Of a stretch of 64,000 nt of DNA, positions 1 through 9,368 are shown piece after piece. The stretch lies in NCBI GenBank assembly GCA_034522175.1, contig JAXHLQ010000001.1:3162001-3226000 (forward strand), written 5' to 3'. This stretch comes from JAIPDZ01 sp034522175 (GTDB lineage: Bacteria > Desulfobacterota > DSM-4660 > Desulfatiglandales > Desulfatiglandaceae). The notes beneath the pieces were generated by a model that worked only from the letters and a program-made list of their open reading frames with translations, did not search any database and was not told the origin of the DNA. A program made the position numbers and the translations under genes. Numbering within the stretch: the first letter of the stretch is position 1; each line of letters opens with the position of its first letter.

Positions 1-2
1 TG

Positions 3-395
3 TCCAACGTCAGCATGGGACTGATCCTCTTTATCGTCTTTGCCGCATTCTGCAATTCGGTAAAACAGAACACCTGGCACGACCTGGGCCTTGAAGAAAT
101 TCTGCTGGGCTTTTTTTCCACGCTCATCCTGCTCATTCTCATCATGTCAGCCGGCGCTGTTTGTCGAAAGGTGGGCGGTTTCAGACGGGATGACGGCATC
201 GCCTTTTTTTTCTCCAGTACCCAGAAGGCCCTTTCCACCGGCGTGCCCATGGCCACCGCCATATTCGCTTCCACGGGATTGGACCTGGCCCTGATTCTGG
301 TGCCCCTGATGTTCTATCATCCCCTGCAACTCCTTATCGGCAGTATTGTGGTGGGCCGGTTTGCGGCCGGCAAAACTCGTGAGGGTGCCCCTTGA
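3..395 (+). CDS. C-terminal part of an SBF-like (bile acid:Na+ symporter type) membrane transporter
   Basis: Partial gene, open from the left edge in frame 3 and ending at TGA 393-395. About 130 residues are visible and are mostly hydrophobic, with roughly four membrane segments. The stretch FFSSTQKALSTGVPMA followed by a PLMFYHPLQLL segment resembles the conserved end of the SBF-like / bile acid:sodium symporter (YfeH-type) family, where the xxQKxLAxGxPMA motif lines the substrate path. Family membership is inferred from these motifs; the substrate is unknown. The next gene starts 75 bp downstream and encodes a sigma factor, so a functional link is not evident. Confidence 0.7.
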   Translation, partial: SNVSMGLILFIVFAAFCNSVKQNTWHDLGLEEILLGFFSTLILLILIMSAGAVCRKVGGFRRDDGIAFFFSSTQKALSTGVPMATAIFASTGLDLALILVPLMFYHPLQLLIGSIVVGRFAAGKTREGAP

Positions 396-470
396 CCCCG
401 CTGTCTCAAACGCGCTACAGTGGGGACACAGTGAATTGCGTGGTACACACCGGATAGAACGACTCGAAAG

Positions 471-1073
471 ATGACCGATACGCTCTCGGAAAAAACAGAC
501 GCCCAGTTGATCGAGGCATTCAAGGCGGGATCCATGGCGGCCATGGAAGCGATTGTGAACCGTTATGAAGATCGCATTTTTACCTTCGGGCTCAAGATGT
601 GCGGGCAGCTTCAGGATGCAGAGGATATCATGCAGGAGACGTTCCTGAACGCCTTCAGGTATCTCGATGGATTCAGGCAGGAAACCAAATTGCGGAACTG
701 GCTGTTCAAAATCGCCTCATCCGCATGCATCAAGAAACGGCGCAAGAAGAAGTGTGAACCGGATCACGAGCTGTCCCTCGATGCCTTTCCCGGCAACGGG
801 AAAAACACCACATACCAAATCCCCGACTGGTCCAATGACCCCTCCAGCGCAGTCATGCGGGGAGAAATGAAACAGATCATGGATACGGCCATCCAGGCCC
901 TCCCCCACAAGAACAAACTGGTCTTCAATCTCCGGGATATCGAGGGGTTCAGCACTAAGGAAACCGCAGACATCCTGGGGATATCCGTGGAATCAGTAAA
1001 AACCCGCTTGCATCGTGCACGCCGGTTCTTGAGAAAAAATCGCCAAGGCCTACAAGGAGCGGGAACCCGATGA
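471..1073 (+). CDS. ECF-type RNA polymerase sigma factor
   Basis: 200-residue sigma-70 family protein of the extracytoplasmic function class. Region 2 lies at about residues 10-85 (MCGQLQDAEDIMQETFLNAF matches the core-binding and -10 recognition helices), and region 4 at about 135-190 (LRDIEGFSTKETADILGIS then VKTRLHRARRFLRKN, the helix-turn-helix for the -35 element). There is no region 1 or 3, as expected for ECF factors. It overlaps the following anti-sigma gene by 4 bp (ATGA), so the two are translationally coupled. The signal sensed is not visible. Family call is secure; target promoters are unknown. Confidence 0.9.
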   Translation: MTDTLSEKTDAQLIEAFKAGSMAAMEAIVNRYEDRIFTFGLKMCGQLQDAEDIMQETFLNAFRYLDGFRQETKLRNWLFKIASSACIKKRRKKKCEPDHELSLDAFPGNGKNTTYQIPDWSNDPSSAVMRGEMKQIMDTAIQALPHKNKLVFNLRDIEGFSTKETADILGISVESVKTRLHRARRFLRKNRQGLQGAGTR

Positions 1074-1318
1074 CGGATGAATTCGAAAAAAACTTTGAGA
1101 AAATTTCCGATTATCTGGACGGCGAACTGGATCCGGAAGGCTGCCGGGAGATAGAGCGGCATATCAGTGAGTGTCCCAAGTGCCGGGACTGCCTCGAATC
1201 CCTACAGAAAATCAAGGCGCTGTGCCGGGAGGCCTCCCAGGAAAAACCGCCCCCCGAAGTACACAAAAGGCTCTTGAACACCCTGAGGGAATGCCTGAAC
1301 CACGAGCACAAGGCGTAG
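1070..1318 (+). CDS. zinc-finger anti-sigma factor
   Basis: 82-residue protein with the zinc-binding anti-sigma signature H-x3-C-x2-C (HISECPKC, around residue 30), typical of the zf-HC2/ZAS family that holds ECF sigma factors inactive. No membrane segment is present, so it would be a soluble cytoplasmic anti-sigma factor, a form often linked to redox or zinc sensing; further cysteines (RDC, ALC) follow. It overlaps the sigma gene by 4 bp, strong support that the two proteins form a partner-switch pair. Confidence 0.87.
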   Translation: MTDEFEKNFEKISDYLDGELDPEGCREIERHISECPKCRDCLESLQKIKALCREASQEKPPPEVHKRLLNTLRECLNHEHKA

Positions 1319-1357
1319 TATTTTTGGACGAGGCCTATCCGTTTTGTTGATCATTCC

Positions 1358-3138
1358 TTATGCATCAGGCGGGCGGCCCTGCGCATCCCACCCCCGGTCC
1401 TGATAGTATTCCTGAAGCATGGTCTCCATCTGATCCCGGGTGATACCTGCGTTGGTCTCAGGAAGTGCTTCCCGGTAGAAACGGGGAGGCAGATGGTCAT
1501 CCTCTGGCGAGAGCCCTTCACGGAGATTGAAGCGGCGCACGTCATCCGTCACCCCTTGAGCGATCCTGCGCATATCTTCCTTGGACAGGCCCAGACCGGT
1601 CACCCCATTCACCATCTCCCGAAGCTGATCCCACTGATACAGGTCCCGGTAAAAACGGCAGAGGACCAGGGTATCAAAGAAGGTGAGCCGATCCTCCCAC
1701 TGGTTAAATACTGCGGCCTTACCCTCAATCTGCTCCGGGTCCACCAGCCCCCCCAGTTCAGGTTTGTAAAAGGTGGCCCGCAGATGACAGGCCCCCCGGT
1801 CGGAGGCGCCGTAGGCCAGGCCCATGCCTTTCAGGACCCGGGGGTCATATCCAGGCGGCTCAAGCCCCTTCACATGGATGGCCTCATCCACCATATCCAG
1901 CTCCCGGGCTGCGTGCCGGATCCCGCCGGCCAGCACCGCTCCCAGACCCTCCTGAGCCGCTATCTCCTTCAGCAATTGAGCGATCTGATCTGTATTCCCA
2001 TATTGCAGTTCATCCCGTATCTTTCCCTGCTGTGATGCCTCAATGGCCAGCCCCACCAGGTTTCCCGCGCTGATGGTGTCCATCCCCAGCCGATCACAGA
2101 TGTCGTTGAGATAAGCGATCTCTTCAATGGAATCCACCTCGCACAGCCCACCGAATGCAAAAATGGTCTCATATCGGGACCCTCGATCTTCAGTCCCTTG
2201 TGACGCCCGCCTTTAACGGTGGCCAGTCGACCGCACGCCATAAAGCATTTGAGACAGGCATGGGGCTCCACCTCACATCGCTCGTGAAGGGCCGCTGCAT
2301 TGATGGATTCCTGATGCGCCACCTTTCCTTCATGCCAGTAACGGCTGGGGAAACAGCCCGCTTTGCTCGTCACATCCACCAGCATGGGGGTGCCCATGGA
2401 ATGATAGGCCTTAACCCCCCCGTCCTCTTTTGCATCCTTGGCCAGTTGTTTGACAAACCCCTTCACCGCCGGTTCGTCGGCCATTTCTTTTCTCCGGTCC
2501 CCCCAAAAGGCAATGGCCTTGATCCGTTTGGCGCCCATGACCGCCCCCACGCCGGTGCGGCCCGCGGACCGCCAGTAGTCGTTCTCAATAACCGCAAACC
2601 GGACCTGGTTTTCTCCCGCAGGTCCAATCACCGTCACGCCCGGTCTGCGGGCCTCGGGACGGTTTTCTTTGAGCCAGGCCTTGACCCGGTCTTCGGTGTC
2701 ATAGGTTTCAAGCCCCCAGAGATCCCGGGCCGGATGAAAGACAGCCCCATCCGGTGAGATTTCCAGCCATACCGGATCCTCAGAAGCCCCCCTGATCATG
2801 ACGGCGTCAAATCCCGTGGCGGCCATTGAATCCGCCACCGTGCCGCCGGAGTAGGACTCGGCATAGAACCCTGTCTGAGGCGATTTGGCGTACACGCCGT
2901 GTCTGCAGGACCCCCAGATGGGTGTACCCGTAAGCGGTCCCGTGACAAAAAGGAGGTGGTTCTCCGGCATCAGGGGATCCACGCCCGGGGGATTGTGTGT
3001 GAGAAGGAGATGCGTGGCGAGTCCCTTACCCCCCAGGGTGCGGCGCAAGACCTCATCTGAAAGGGTTTGCGCGGTCGAACGACTTTTCTGAAGGTCCACG
3101 GTTAAGATTTGATTGAAGAATCCGAACATGTTGCTCAC
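1358..3138 (-). CDS. aor: aldehyde:ferredoxin oxidoreductase, one frameshift
   Basis: Tungsten (or molybdenum) bis-pyranopterin enzyme that oxidises aldehydes to acids and reduces ferredoxin. Two overlapping frames together give about 593 residues, the normal family length. The N-terminal frame (3138 down to ~2172) holds the cofactor-binding domain and CLKCFMACG, three of the four 4Fe-4S cysteines. The second frame continues as YETIFAFGGLCEVDSIEEIA, and contains RGACHLRAT and the fourth ligand in LVLCRFY. The break is one missing base near 2172-2174: restoring a T after GGTCCCGAT gives GPDYETIF. Translation starts at GTG 3138 or ATG 3129. The gene lies 30 bp downstream of an iron alcohol dehydrogenase, which suggests an alcohol-aldehyde-acid route. 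A sequencing error or a young pseudogene are both possible. Confidence 0.88.
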
Positions 3139-3168
3139 CGTCCTTTCATGGACTATCCACCTGAGTCA

Positions 3169-4284
3169 CTACAGCACCCGTCGATAGATGGCTTCTGCGT
3201 CCTCCAGCGTCAGGGTACGGGGATTGTTGGCCAGGAGGCGTTCGACTTTCATGACCCCGCAGGCCAGGTCCTTGATGTGCCCGTCGGTAATACTGAACTG
3301 GCTCAGGCTGGTGGGCACCTGGAGGTCTCTGGCCAGAAGGATCACCGCCTCTACCGCCGCCTCAGCCGCCTCCCGGTCCGAAAGGTCATCAACCGGCTCT
3401 CCCATCAGCTGAGCAATATCCGCAAATTTCCTTACATTTCCCACGAGATTGAATCGCATCACCTCGGCCAGCATCAGGGTGTTGGCCACCCCGTGTGGGA
3501 TATGGAATTCGGCACCAATGGGATATGCAAATGCATGAACGGCCGCAACTCCGGCATTGGCAAATGCAATCCCTGCCAGCAGGCTGCCTTCCAGCATGGC
3601 GGACCGGGCGTCCAGGTTTTCCCCATGTGCATAGGCGGTCCGCAGATTGTCCGCAATCAGTTCGATGGACCGAGCAGCCAGCATGTCCGTCATTCCCGTT
3701 GCATTGACGCTGGTGAATGCCTCAATGGCGTGAATCAGGGCATCCATGCCTGCGGCTGCAGTAACCGATGGGGGGAGCCCGAGGGTAAGCTCAGGATCCA
3801 GGATCGAACAACGGGGAAAGAGGTATTGACTCACAACCCCCTTTTTGAGTTTTTCCCCCTCGTCTGAGAGAATCGCGATGGGCGTGACCTCGCTTCCGGT
3901 CCCTGCGGTGGTGGGCACAATGACCGTAGGGAGACCCGGTTTCTTGATCAGATCCACGCCAAAATAATCGGCAATGGACCCCGGGTTTTTGAACATCACG
4001 GCGGCGGTTTTGGCAATGTCAATGGCACTGCCACCCCCCAGCCCGATCACGGAGGAGGGCTTGAAATCCCTCGTCTCATTTATACAGGTATCCACGGTTT
4101 CATAGGGGGGATCTGCGGGGACGTTGCTAAAAACCTTGTATTTGACGCGGGCCTTCTCAAGGGACTGCTCAACGGGACCCAGAAGGCCCGCTTCGAGAAT
4201 TCCAGGATCCGTAACAATAAGCGTCCGTGTAGCCCTCAGATCCCGCACCTCCTGACCGATGGTATCCACAGCACCCGGCCCCAT
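3169..4284 (-). CDS. iron-containing alcohol dehydrogenase
   Basis: 371 residues from ATG 4284. NAD-binding GLGGGSAIDIAK and the metal region MDALIHAIEAFTS with later AAVHAFAYPIG and FHIPHGVANT histidines identify a type III iron-dependent alcohol dehydrogenase. The true start is probably further upstream: ATG 4328 has a good AAGGAG ribosome site and would begin MPRTLSLFRTTP, but it is in another frame. Adding one C to the C5 run at about 4292-4296 joins it to RIVMGPGAV, exactly the family N-terminus, so a one-base deletion is likely there. It sits between the liv transporter genes and the AOR gene on the same strand and probably supplies or consumes the aldehyde used by AOR. Substrate unknown. 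Confidence 0.88.
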   Translation of the reverse strand: MGPGAVDTIGQEVRDLRATRTLIVTDPGILEAGLLGPVEQSLEKARVKYKVFSNVPADPPYETVDTCINETRDFKPSSVIGLGGGSAIDIAKTAAVMFKNPGSIADYFGVDLIKKPGLPTVIVPTTAGTGSEVTPIAILSDEGEKLKKGVVSQYLFPRCSILDPELTLGLPPSVTAAAGMDALIHAIEAFTSVNATGMTDMLAARSIELIADNLRTAYAHGENLDARSAMLEGSLLAGIAFANAGVAAVHAFAYPIGAEFHIPHGVANTLMLAEVMRFNLVGNVRKFADIAQLMGEPVDDLSDREAAEAAVEAVILLARDLQVPTSLSQFSITDGHIKDLACGVMKVERLLANNPRTLTLEDAEAIYRRVL

Positions 4285-4356
4285 GACGATTCGGGGGTGG
4301 TTCGAAACAGTGAAAGCGTTCTTGGCATCTTGATCACTCCTTATGAAATGGTAATG

Positions 4357-5062
4357 TTAACGGCCCAATATGACGGTCAAACTCTCCTCTTGGGCGATTT
4401 CATCGGGGGTCCCGTGGAATATGGTCTCTCCCCGCTCCACCACATAGGCCCGGTCCACAACCCTGGAGGAATTGCCGAGATGGGACTCGGCCAGGATCAT
4501 GGAAATCCCCATATCCCGAATGCGGCGCATGGCATCGGAGAAATCCCTGACTACGAGGGGAGAAAGTCCCTCAAAAGACTCATCCAGAAGCAGGAGAGAC
4601 GGATTGAGCGCAATGGCCCGCGTAATGGATACCATCTTTTTCTCCGCCGGAGAGGTTCTCCCCTTTACGATTCCAAAGGCCCTTGACCCGGGGAAAAATC
4701 TCAAATCCCTGCTCCACATCGAAGGGATTCCCTTCGGGGCGTTTTTCCGTAACCCACAGGGACAGGAGCACATTTTCCTTCACCGTCATTTCGGAGAAAA
4801 CCCGCATGTCTTCCGGTGCATAGGCAAGCCCCTGGAGGACACGGTGCCGGGTATTCTTGTTAATGATATCCTCCCCCCTGAATTCAATGGTTCCGGATTT
4901 AGGGGTGTAAAGCCCCATAATGCACTTAATAATCGAACTCTTTCCCGCACCATTGCGGCCCAACAATCCGACAATCTCCCCCTTATCCGCATTTATGGAA
5001 ACGGAACGGAGGATATGGGTCTTATGAACAAAAAAATTCAGGTCTTCTACCTTCAACAGCAT
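4357..5062 (-). CDS. livF: branched-chain-type ABC transporter ATPase LivF, one frameshift
   Basis: Second ATPase of a HAAT-family importer. The first frame (5062 to ~4640) has Walker A GRNGAGKSS, Q-loop region and signature start NLSGGE; the second (to 4357) continues KKMVSITRAIALNPSLLLLDE (Walker B) and the H-loop AESH. The join is at an A5 run (4637-4641 as T5 on the + strand). Losing one base or gaining two restores the frame; gaining two gives GGEKKMVSI and a normal 235-residue LivF. Start ATG 5062 follows livG by 2 bp. It probably works with LivG on the LivHM permease. Homopolymer sequencing error is the simplest cause of the break. Confidence 0.87.
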
Positions 5063-5064
5063 GA

Positions 5065-5808
5065 TCAGTCACTCACCCCGAAAAGGGTCTCCTTCACCTG
5101 CTTGTCCGCCATCACCTCTGCAGAGGCTCCATCCGCCAAAATGTGACCTTCTGCCAGAACCATCACCCGGTGTGTGTATTCAGCAACAATATCCATGTCA
5201 TGCTCAATGATGAGCGTGGCTGTTCCCCGTTCCTGAATGGCCGTGATGATGGTGTCCATCACCTTGAACTTGTCAGACGTTGCCACGCCGCTGGTCGGCT
5301 CATCCAGAAGGAGGAACTTGGCTTTGAGGGCAAAGGCCATGGCCGTATCCAGAATCTTCTTGTCTCCCTCGCTCAACCCCTGAGCCAGTTCCCCGGCAAA
5401 AGGGTCGAGATGAAAGGTCTTAAGAATCTCCATGGCCTCTGACGTGGACTGTTCGTAGAAGCCGGCCGGTTTAAAAAACCGCCCGCTCCGACCCTCCACA
5501 GAGAAGATGCAATTCCGGACATTGTCCAGGACAGTCAACTCCTCAAAAAGCTGGGTAATCTGAAAGTTTCGCGCAATGCCCAGGGCGATGCGAACATGGG
5601 CCGGGGCCCCGGTAATGTCTCGGTCCCCCAGCAGAATCTGGCCGGCATCCGGCCGCAGATGTCCACTGATCAGGTTGACCATGGTGGTCTTTCCGGCGCC
5701 GTTGGGCCCCAGAAGCGCCACCACTTCGTTTTCCTCTACAGAAAAACTGACATCGTGAATGACCATGAATCGACCGAATGATTTGTTTAAATGATCTACC
5801 CGGAGCAT
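5065..5808 (-). CDS. livG: branched-chain-type ABC transporter ATPase LivG
   Basis: 247-residue ABC ATPase of the high-affinity branched-chain amino acid / amide family. Walker A GPNGAGKTT is at residues 34-42, Walker B KFLLLDEPTSG in the second half, and the H-loop in IIEHDMDIV. The signature motif reads LSEGDKK rather than the usual LSGGQ, a modest variant. The NFQITQLFEELTVLDNV segment is typical for LivG. It lies 7 bp downstream of livM and 2 bp upstream of livF, so it belongs to one operon with them. Substrates of such systems in anaerobes range from amino acids to aromatic and short acids; the AOR and alcohol dehydrogenase neighbours point away from plain leucine uptake, but this is inference. 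Confidence 0.92.
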   Translation of the reverse strand: MLRVDHLNKSFGRFMVIHDVSFSVEENEVVALLGPNGAGKTTMVNLISGHLRPDAGQILLGDRDITGAPAHVRIALGIARNFQITQLFEELTVLDNVRNCIFSVEGRSGRFFKPAGFYEQSTSEAMEILKTFHLDPFAGELAQGLSEGDKKILDTAMAFALKAKFLLLDEPTSGVATSDKFKVMDTIITAIQERGTATLIIEHDMDIVAEYTHRVMVLAEGHILADGASAEVMADKQVKETLFGVSD

Positions 5809-5815
5809 GAGAACC

Positions 5816-6799
5816 TCATGACACGCGTTTCGGTTTTAATCGGCTGAAGAGGCTGTACAGTCCACCGGTAACCCCACCGGGAAGGGCCAACACCAGAAAG
5901 ATGAGGGTCGCCCCGATGATCAGCATCCAGTACTCTGTCATGGCCACTGCGTACAGCCTGAGATACGTAAACAAGAGGGCGCCGATGATGGGGCCCTCAA
6001 AAATCATGAACCCGCCCAGCAGGACCATATATACGATTTCACCTGAAAAGACCCAGTTGCTGATCTCCGGGGTAATATGACCGTTGACAAAACTCCACAC
6101 CCCTCCGGACAACCCGGAAAACGTGCCCGATATGACAAAGGCATACCAGCGGTAGCGCTTCACGCGAATACCGATCATCTCCGCACGAAGCTCATTGTCT
6201 CTCGTCCCCTGAAGGGCCTTTCCAAAAGGGGAATTCACAACGGCCAGCATCGTGACGGTGGCGGCTGCAAAAATCCCCACCACCACGTAATAATACGGGC
6301 CGATCAGAAACTGGAAACGCCGCATGCCTTCAAACTCGTATCCAAAGAAGGTCGGGATCGGCACGCGGATTCCGTCGGATCCCCCGGTGTAGTGATAGGC
6401 CTTTTCGAGTACCGCAAACAGGAGCATGGCCAGGGCCAGGGTAAGAATTGAAAAAAAGATACGGGTATGGCGTACACAAACGAACCCGAACAGTGCGGAG
6501 ACCGCAGCGGAGACCAGAATCGCGGCCAGGATGGCGTTTTCAAAGGTAAACTGGTCCGGGAGATACATATGCAGGAGGCCGACGGCGTAGGCACCGGCCG
6601 CAAAGTAGGCCCCGTGCCCGAAGGACAGCACTCCGGTATACCGTAGCAGCAGATTCAGTCCTAACGCCATGATGGCCAGGGAAAGACCGCTCTCCATCAG
6701 CATCAAGTGATATGGACTCAGAAACTGCGGCAGAAACAGGAGGACGAGCAGCGCCACTCCATAGGTGGCGGCGCGCGGGGTGAAGAGGTATTTCATCAT
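5816..6799 (-). CDS. livM: branched-chain-type ABC transporter permease LivM
   Basis: 327-residue inner-membrane permease with about ten hydrophobic segments. The conserved LLRYTGVLSFGHGAYFAAGAY motif region near residue 50-70 and NSPFGKALQGTRDNELRAEMIG, the EAA-like loop that contacts the ATPases, identify LivM. The C-terminus ends in a basic SRLKPKRVS tail. The gene lies 12 bp downstream of livH. Length and motifs are normal and no break is visible. Confidence 0.92.
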   Translation of the reverse strand: MMKYLFTPRAATYGVALLVLLFLPQFLSPYHLMLMESGLSLAIMALGLNLLLRYTGVLSFGHGAYFAAGAYAVGLLHMYLPDQFTFENAILAAILVSAAVSALFGFVCVRHTRIFFSILTLALAMLLFAVLEKAYHYTGGSDGIRVPIPTFFGYEFEGMRRFQFLIGPYYYVVVGIFAAATVTMLAVVNSPFGKALQGTRDNELRAEMIGIRVKRYRWYAFVISGTFSGLSGGVWSFVNGHITPEISNWVFSGEIVYMVLLGGFMIFEGPIIGALLFTYLRLYAVAMTEYWMLIIGATLIFLVLALPGGVTGGLYSLFSRLKPKRVS

Positions 6800-6811
6800 G
6801 ATCGATATTTC

Positions 6812-7681
6812 CTATTTCTGCCCGAAAAGACCCTCGGGCCGAATAATCAGAATGACCACAGCAATGAGAAACAACAGAGGCATCTCCAGTTCTGCAAAAT
6901 ACGTCACCGTAAAAGAGCGTGTCAATCCCACGATAATGGATCCGAGCAACGCTCCCCGGAGGCTGCCCAGCCCCCCGATGACGACCACGATAAAGGCCAT
7001 AATCAGGGGATCCATTCCCATTCCCATCACCGCCGGTGTGGTGGGAACCACCAGGACACCGGCCAATCCCGCAAAAGCGGACCCCATGACAAACGCGGCG
7101 ATGGTCAGGCTGCGCATGGGAATACCCATGGCCTGGGCCATTTCCCTGTCCATTTCAATGGCCCTGAGCATGATCCCCAGTCGGGTCTTGGCCATGACCC
7201 ACCATATCAAGAGACCGGCAAACAGGGCGGCGGCCATAACAAACAAAAAGTATGTGGAATAGGTGTGCCCCATAATGTCAATACTACCCATGGCGTCGAA
7301 TGGGGCAGATGCATATCTCGACTCGCCGCCGAAGACCAGTTTGATGCTGTCTTCGATGAGCATGAGAATGCCGAAAGTTATAAGAAGTTGATACTCCAGT
7401 GCACGGCGGTACATATGTTTTATCAATGTGGTTTCCAAAACAAAACCCACTGCACCGGAAGCTGTCACGGCACCAAGCACTGCCACAATCAATGTGACCG
7501 GCATGGGGCTCTGGGCCATCATCCCGATCAGATAGGCCCCCACAAAACCACCGATGGCGTAAAGGGAACCATGGGCCAGATTCAGGATCCCCATGACCCC
7601 CAGAATAATGGAAAGACCCAGAGAGGTCAGAAAAAGGAAGGCTGAGAAATACAGTCCATTGAGCGTATATATCAGGACCAT
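6812..7681 (-). CDS. livH: branched-chain-type ABC transporter permease LivH
   Basis: 289-residue permease with about eight membrane segments. The N-terminal GVMGILNLAHGSLYAIGGFVG stretch and the cytoplasmic loop KTRLGIMLRAIEMDREMAQAMG are characteristic of LivH. It is the first membrane gene after the binding-protein gene, separated from it by 121 bp that contain a strong hairpin. It would form a heterodimer with LivM. Confidence 0.92.
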   Translation of the reverse strand: MVLIYTLNGLYFSAFLFLTSLGLSIILGVMGILNLAHGSLYAIGGFVGAYLIGMMAQSPMPVTLIVAVLGAVTASGAVGFVLETTLIKHMYRRALEYQLLITFGILMLIEDSIKLVFGGESRYASAPFDAMGSIDIMGHTYSTYFLFVMAAALFAGLLIWWVMAKTRLGIMLRAIEMDREMAQAMGIPMRSLTIAAFVMGSAFAGLAGVLVVPTTPAVMGMGMDPLIMAFIVVVIGGLGSLRGALLGSIIVGLTRSFTVTYFAELEMPLLFLIAVVILIIRPEGLFGQK

Positions 7682-7759
7682 TGAGTGGGGCCCTTTCTAA
7701 GACGACCGTGTGGTTAAAAGGAATTGGGTTTTGGTTATGGGTCCCTCATGAAATGATAA

Positions 7760-7787
7760 GGATGGCGGAAATGGCCTTCCGCCATCC
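7760..7787 (-). terminator. strong hairpin between livK and livH
   Basis: Perfect 11-bp inverted repeat: GGATGGCGGAA at 7760-7770 pairs with TTCCGCCATCC at 7777-7787 around a 6-base loop. No long T run follows on the minus strand, so it may act as a partial terminator or as an mRNA-stabilising structure. Such hairpins commonly lie after binding-protein genes and let the binding protein be made in excess of the membrane parts. Confidence 0.6.
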
Positions 7788-7802
7788 CAAAGTACGCGCT
7801 GA

Positions 7803-9143
7803 TTACATTTTCCAGCTGTCAATCCATGCTTCGGTGGATATACCAGCGGGTGCGTTGACCTGGAATGAGGGGAACACCTCCAATCTGTCGGGATCCAGGA
7901 TGGGGAAGGGATACCCCTTCACCTTTTTGGAGATACCCACCAGACAATCTTCCCGGGCATTGTGGTCCTTATTAATCACCAGGTAACCGGAAGGGGTTTC
8001 CAAACTCATGTTGCCCAGGGCCTTGGCAACCTCCTCAATACTGGGCCATCCGCCCACGAGGCTGGATGCCTTTTCCACGGCCGTTTTATAGGATGCAATG
8101 GCCTGGAAGGCATGATAGGACGGGTATGTGGGATATTTATCGTAACGTTTCTTGAATTCTTCCACAAACCACTTATTGAGGGGCCACTTGTCCCATGCGG
8201 GATACAGGAAGTAATGGGCGCCGGCACAGCAGATAAACTGCCCTTCCGGGAAATCCGCCCCGATCTCCTGTGGGTAAGGTTCGCCCCGGCTCATGGCCAG
8301 CTTGGCCTGCTTAAAAAGTTCCGCACCCATGGCCTGTTTCACGAAGGTGACCGCATCCCCGCCCCATAAAGACGAGTGGATAATCTCGGCCCCTGATCCC
8401 ATAAGCGCGCTCACGTGTGCCGTAAAATCCGTGGTGAAGATCTTGGGCCACAGGGTCTTGACCACCTCCACCTTGGGCAGGAGCTTTTTGATGGCCAGTT
8501 CAAAAATATGCCACGAATCCCGTCCCCATGCGTAATCCTGATTGATTCCCGCAATTTTCTTGACGTTGGGCATGTATTTCTTGATGGCCAGTGCAAGCGC
8601 GATGTTGTCCTGACCCAAATGGGCGGCGGTACGGAAGCCCAGTTCGAATTTGGGCACCTTGTATGGGGACTTCTTCTCCTCCATCAAAACGTGCGTTCCG
8701 CAATCATAGGCCAGCATCAGGCCCCCCAGTTCATCGGAGAGCGGTAGGACGGCCTTGCAGTCCCCTGAGGATATGTACCCTAAGATCACATCCACCTTGT
8801 CTTCCAGAATCAGTTTCCTTGCCAGTTCCACCTGGGTCTTGGCTCCCCCGGCCTCATCTAAGCTGATGAGATCGATCTTGCGGCTGAGAATACCCCCTTG
8901 TTTATTGTAGATGTCCGCCATCATCTTGTAGGAATTGTCGCCTGGAATGCCGAAAGGTCCGGCCGCGGGCCCGCTCAGAAAACTGATGGCCGCAACTTTT
9001 ACCGGTGTTTTCGGGATTTCTTTCGTCTTCCCGGCCTGAGCAGTGGGTGCCCCGCCCAAAAGCATTCCGCCAGCCGCCAAACCGGCTACCCCCGCGGTCT
9101 TGAGGAAATCTCTGCGATCCGTATTTACCGTTTTTTTGCTCAT
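7803..9143 (-). CDS. livK: ABC transporter substrate-binding protein (LivK/Peripla_BP_6 type), Tat-exported
   Basis: 446 residues when started at ATG 9143, which has a GGAGGG ribosome site; an upstream ATG at 9200 is in frame but lacks one. The N-terminus TDRRDFLKTAGVAGLAAGG is a twin-arginine signal with cleavage after AQA, so the protein is exported folded. The mature part has the periplasmic binding fold of HAAT importers: VKVAAISFLSGPAAGPFG, LISLDEAGGAKTQVELARKLI, and the hinge region with YAWGRDSW. Tat export is unusual for LivK and fits a ligand or cofactor bound before export, or an anaerobe's habit. It is first in the liv operon. Confidence 0.9.
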   Translation of the reverse strand: MSKKTVNTDRRDFLKTAGVAGLAAGGMLLGGAPTAQAGKTKEIPKTPVKVAAISFLSGPAAGPFGIPGDNSYKMMADIYNKQGGILSRKIDLISLDEAGGAKTQVELARKLILEDKVDVILGYISSGDCKAVLPLSDELGGLMLAYDCGTHVLMEEKKSPYKVPKFELGFRTAAHLGQDNIALALAIKKYMPNVKKIAGINQDYAWGRDSWHIFELAIKKLLPKVEVVKTLWPKIFTTDFTAHVSALMGSGAEIIHSSLWGGDAVTFVKQAMGAELFKQAKLAMSRGEPYPQEIGADFPEGQFICCAGAHYFLYPAWDKWPLNKWFVEEFKKRYDKYPTYPSYHAFQAIASYKTAVEKASSLVGGWPSIEEVAKALGNMSLETPSGYLVINKDHNAREDCLVGISKKVKGYPFPILDPDRLEVFPSFQVNAPAGISTEAWIDSWKM

Positions 9144-9261
9144 AGGACCCTCCTTCTTAGTGAGATGTTCACGTTTAAAGTCCCACACCGCCCTTTTCAA
9201 AGACGCTGTAGAAACATAGAATTGCGGGTAACAACTTCCCTAATTCTGGGGCCGACACTTA

Positions 9262-9290
9262 TGATTAGGCGATTCTGCTTCGGAGGTCAA
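9262..9290 (-). promoter_or_regulatory. candidate sigma-70 promoter of the liv operon
   Basis: Reading on the minus strand, TTGACC (9290-9285) and TAATCA (9267-9262) are separated by exactly 17 bases and lie about 120 bp upstream of the livK start. The match to the -35/-10 consensus is good, but it rests on sequence only. Confidence 0.45.
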
Positions 9291-9368
9291 GGAAAACCCG
9301 AAACAGGCAGACCCCCAAAATGATCTCTTTCATACTTCAGTACCTTCCCGAGCCCCTCACAAAAGAGG

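Noticed and set aside
2165..2180. Could the AOR break be a selenocysteine or programmed frameshift?
   Set aside because: The frame changes at the break and no UGA stands at a conserved Cys; no slippery heptamer or stimulatory hairpin is evident. A simple one-base deletion explains it.
3109..3867. Long + strand frame opposite the iron alcohol dehydrogenase (252 codons)
   Set aside because: Shadow of the alcohol dehydrogenase gene; no recognisable protein features.
4630..4645. Programmed -1 frameshift at the A-run in livF
   Set aside because: The run is short and no family precedent exists for LivF; homopolymer error is simpler.
6707..7645. Long + strand frame opposite livM/livH (312 codons), His-rich
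   Set aside because: Its His/Gln/Gly bias is the reverse reading of hydrophobic permease codons; not a gene.
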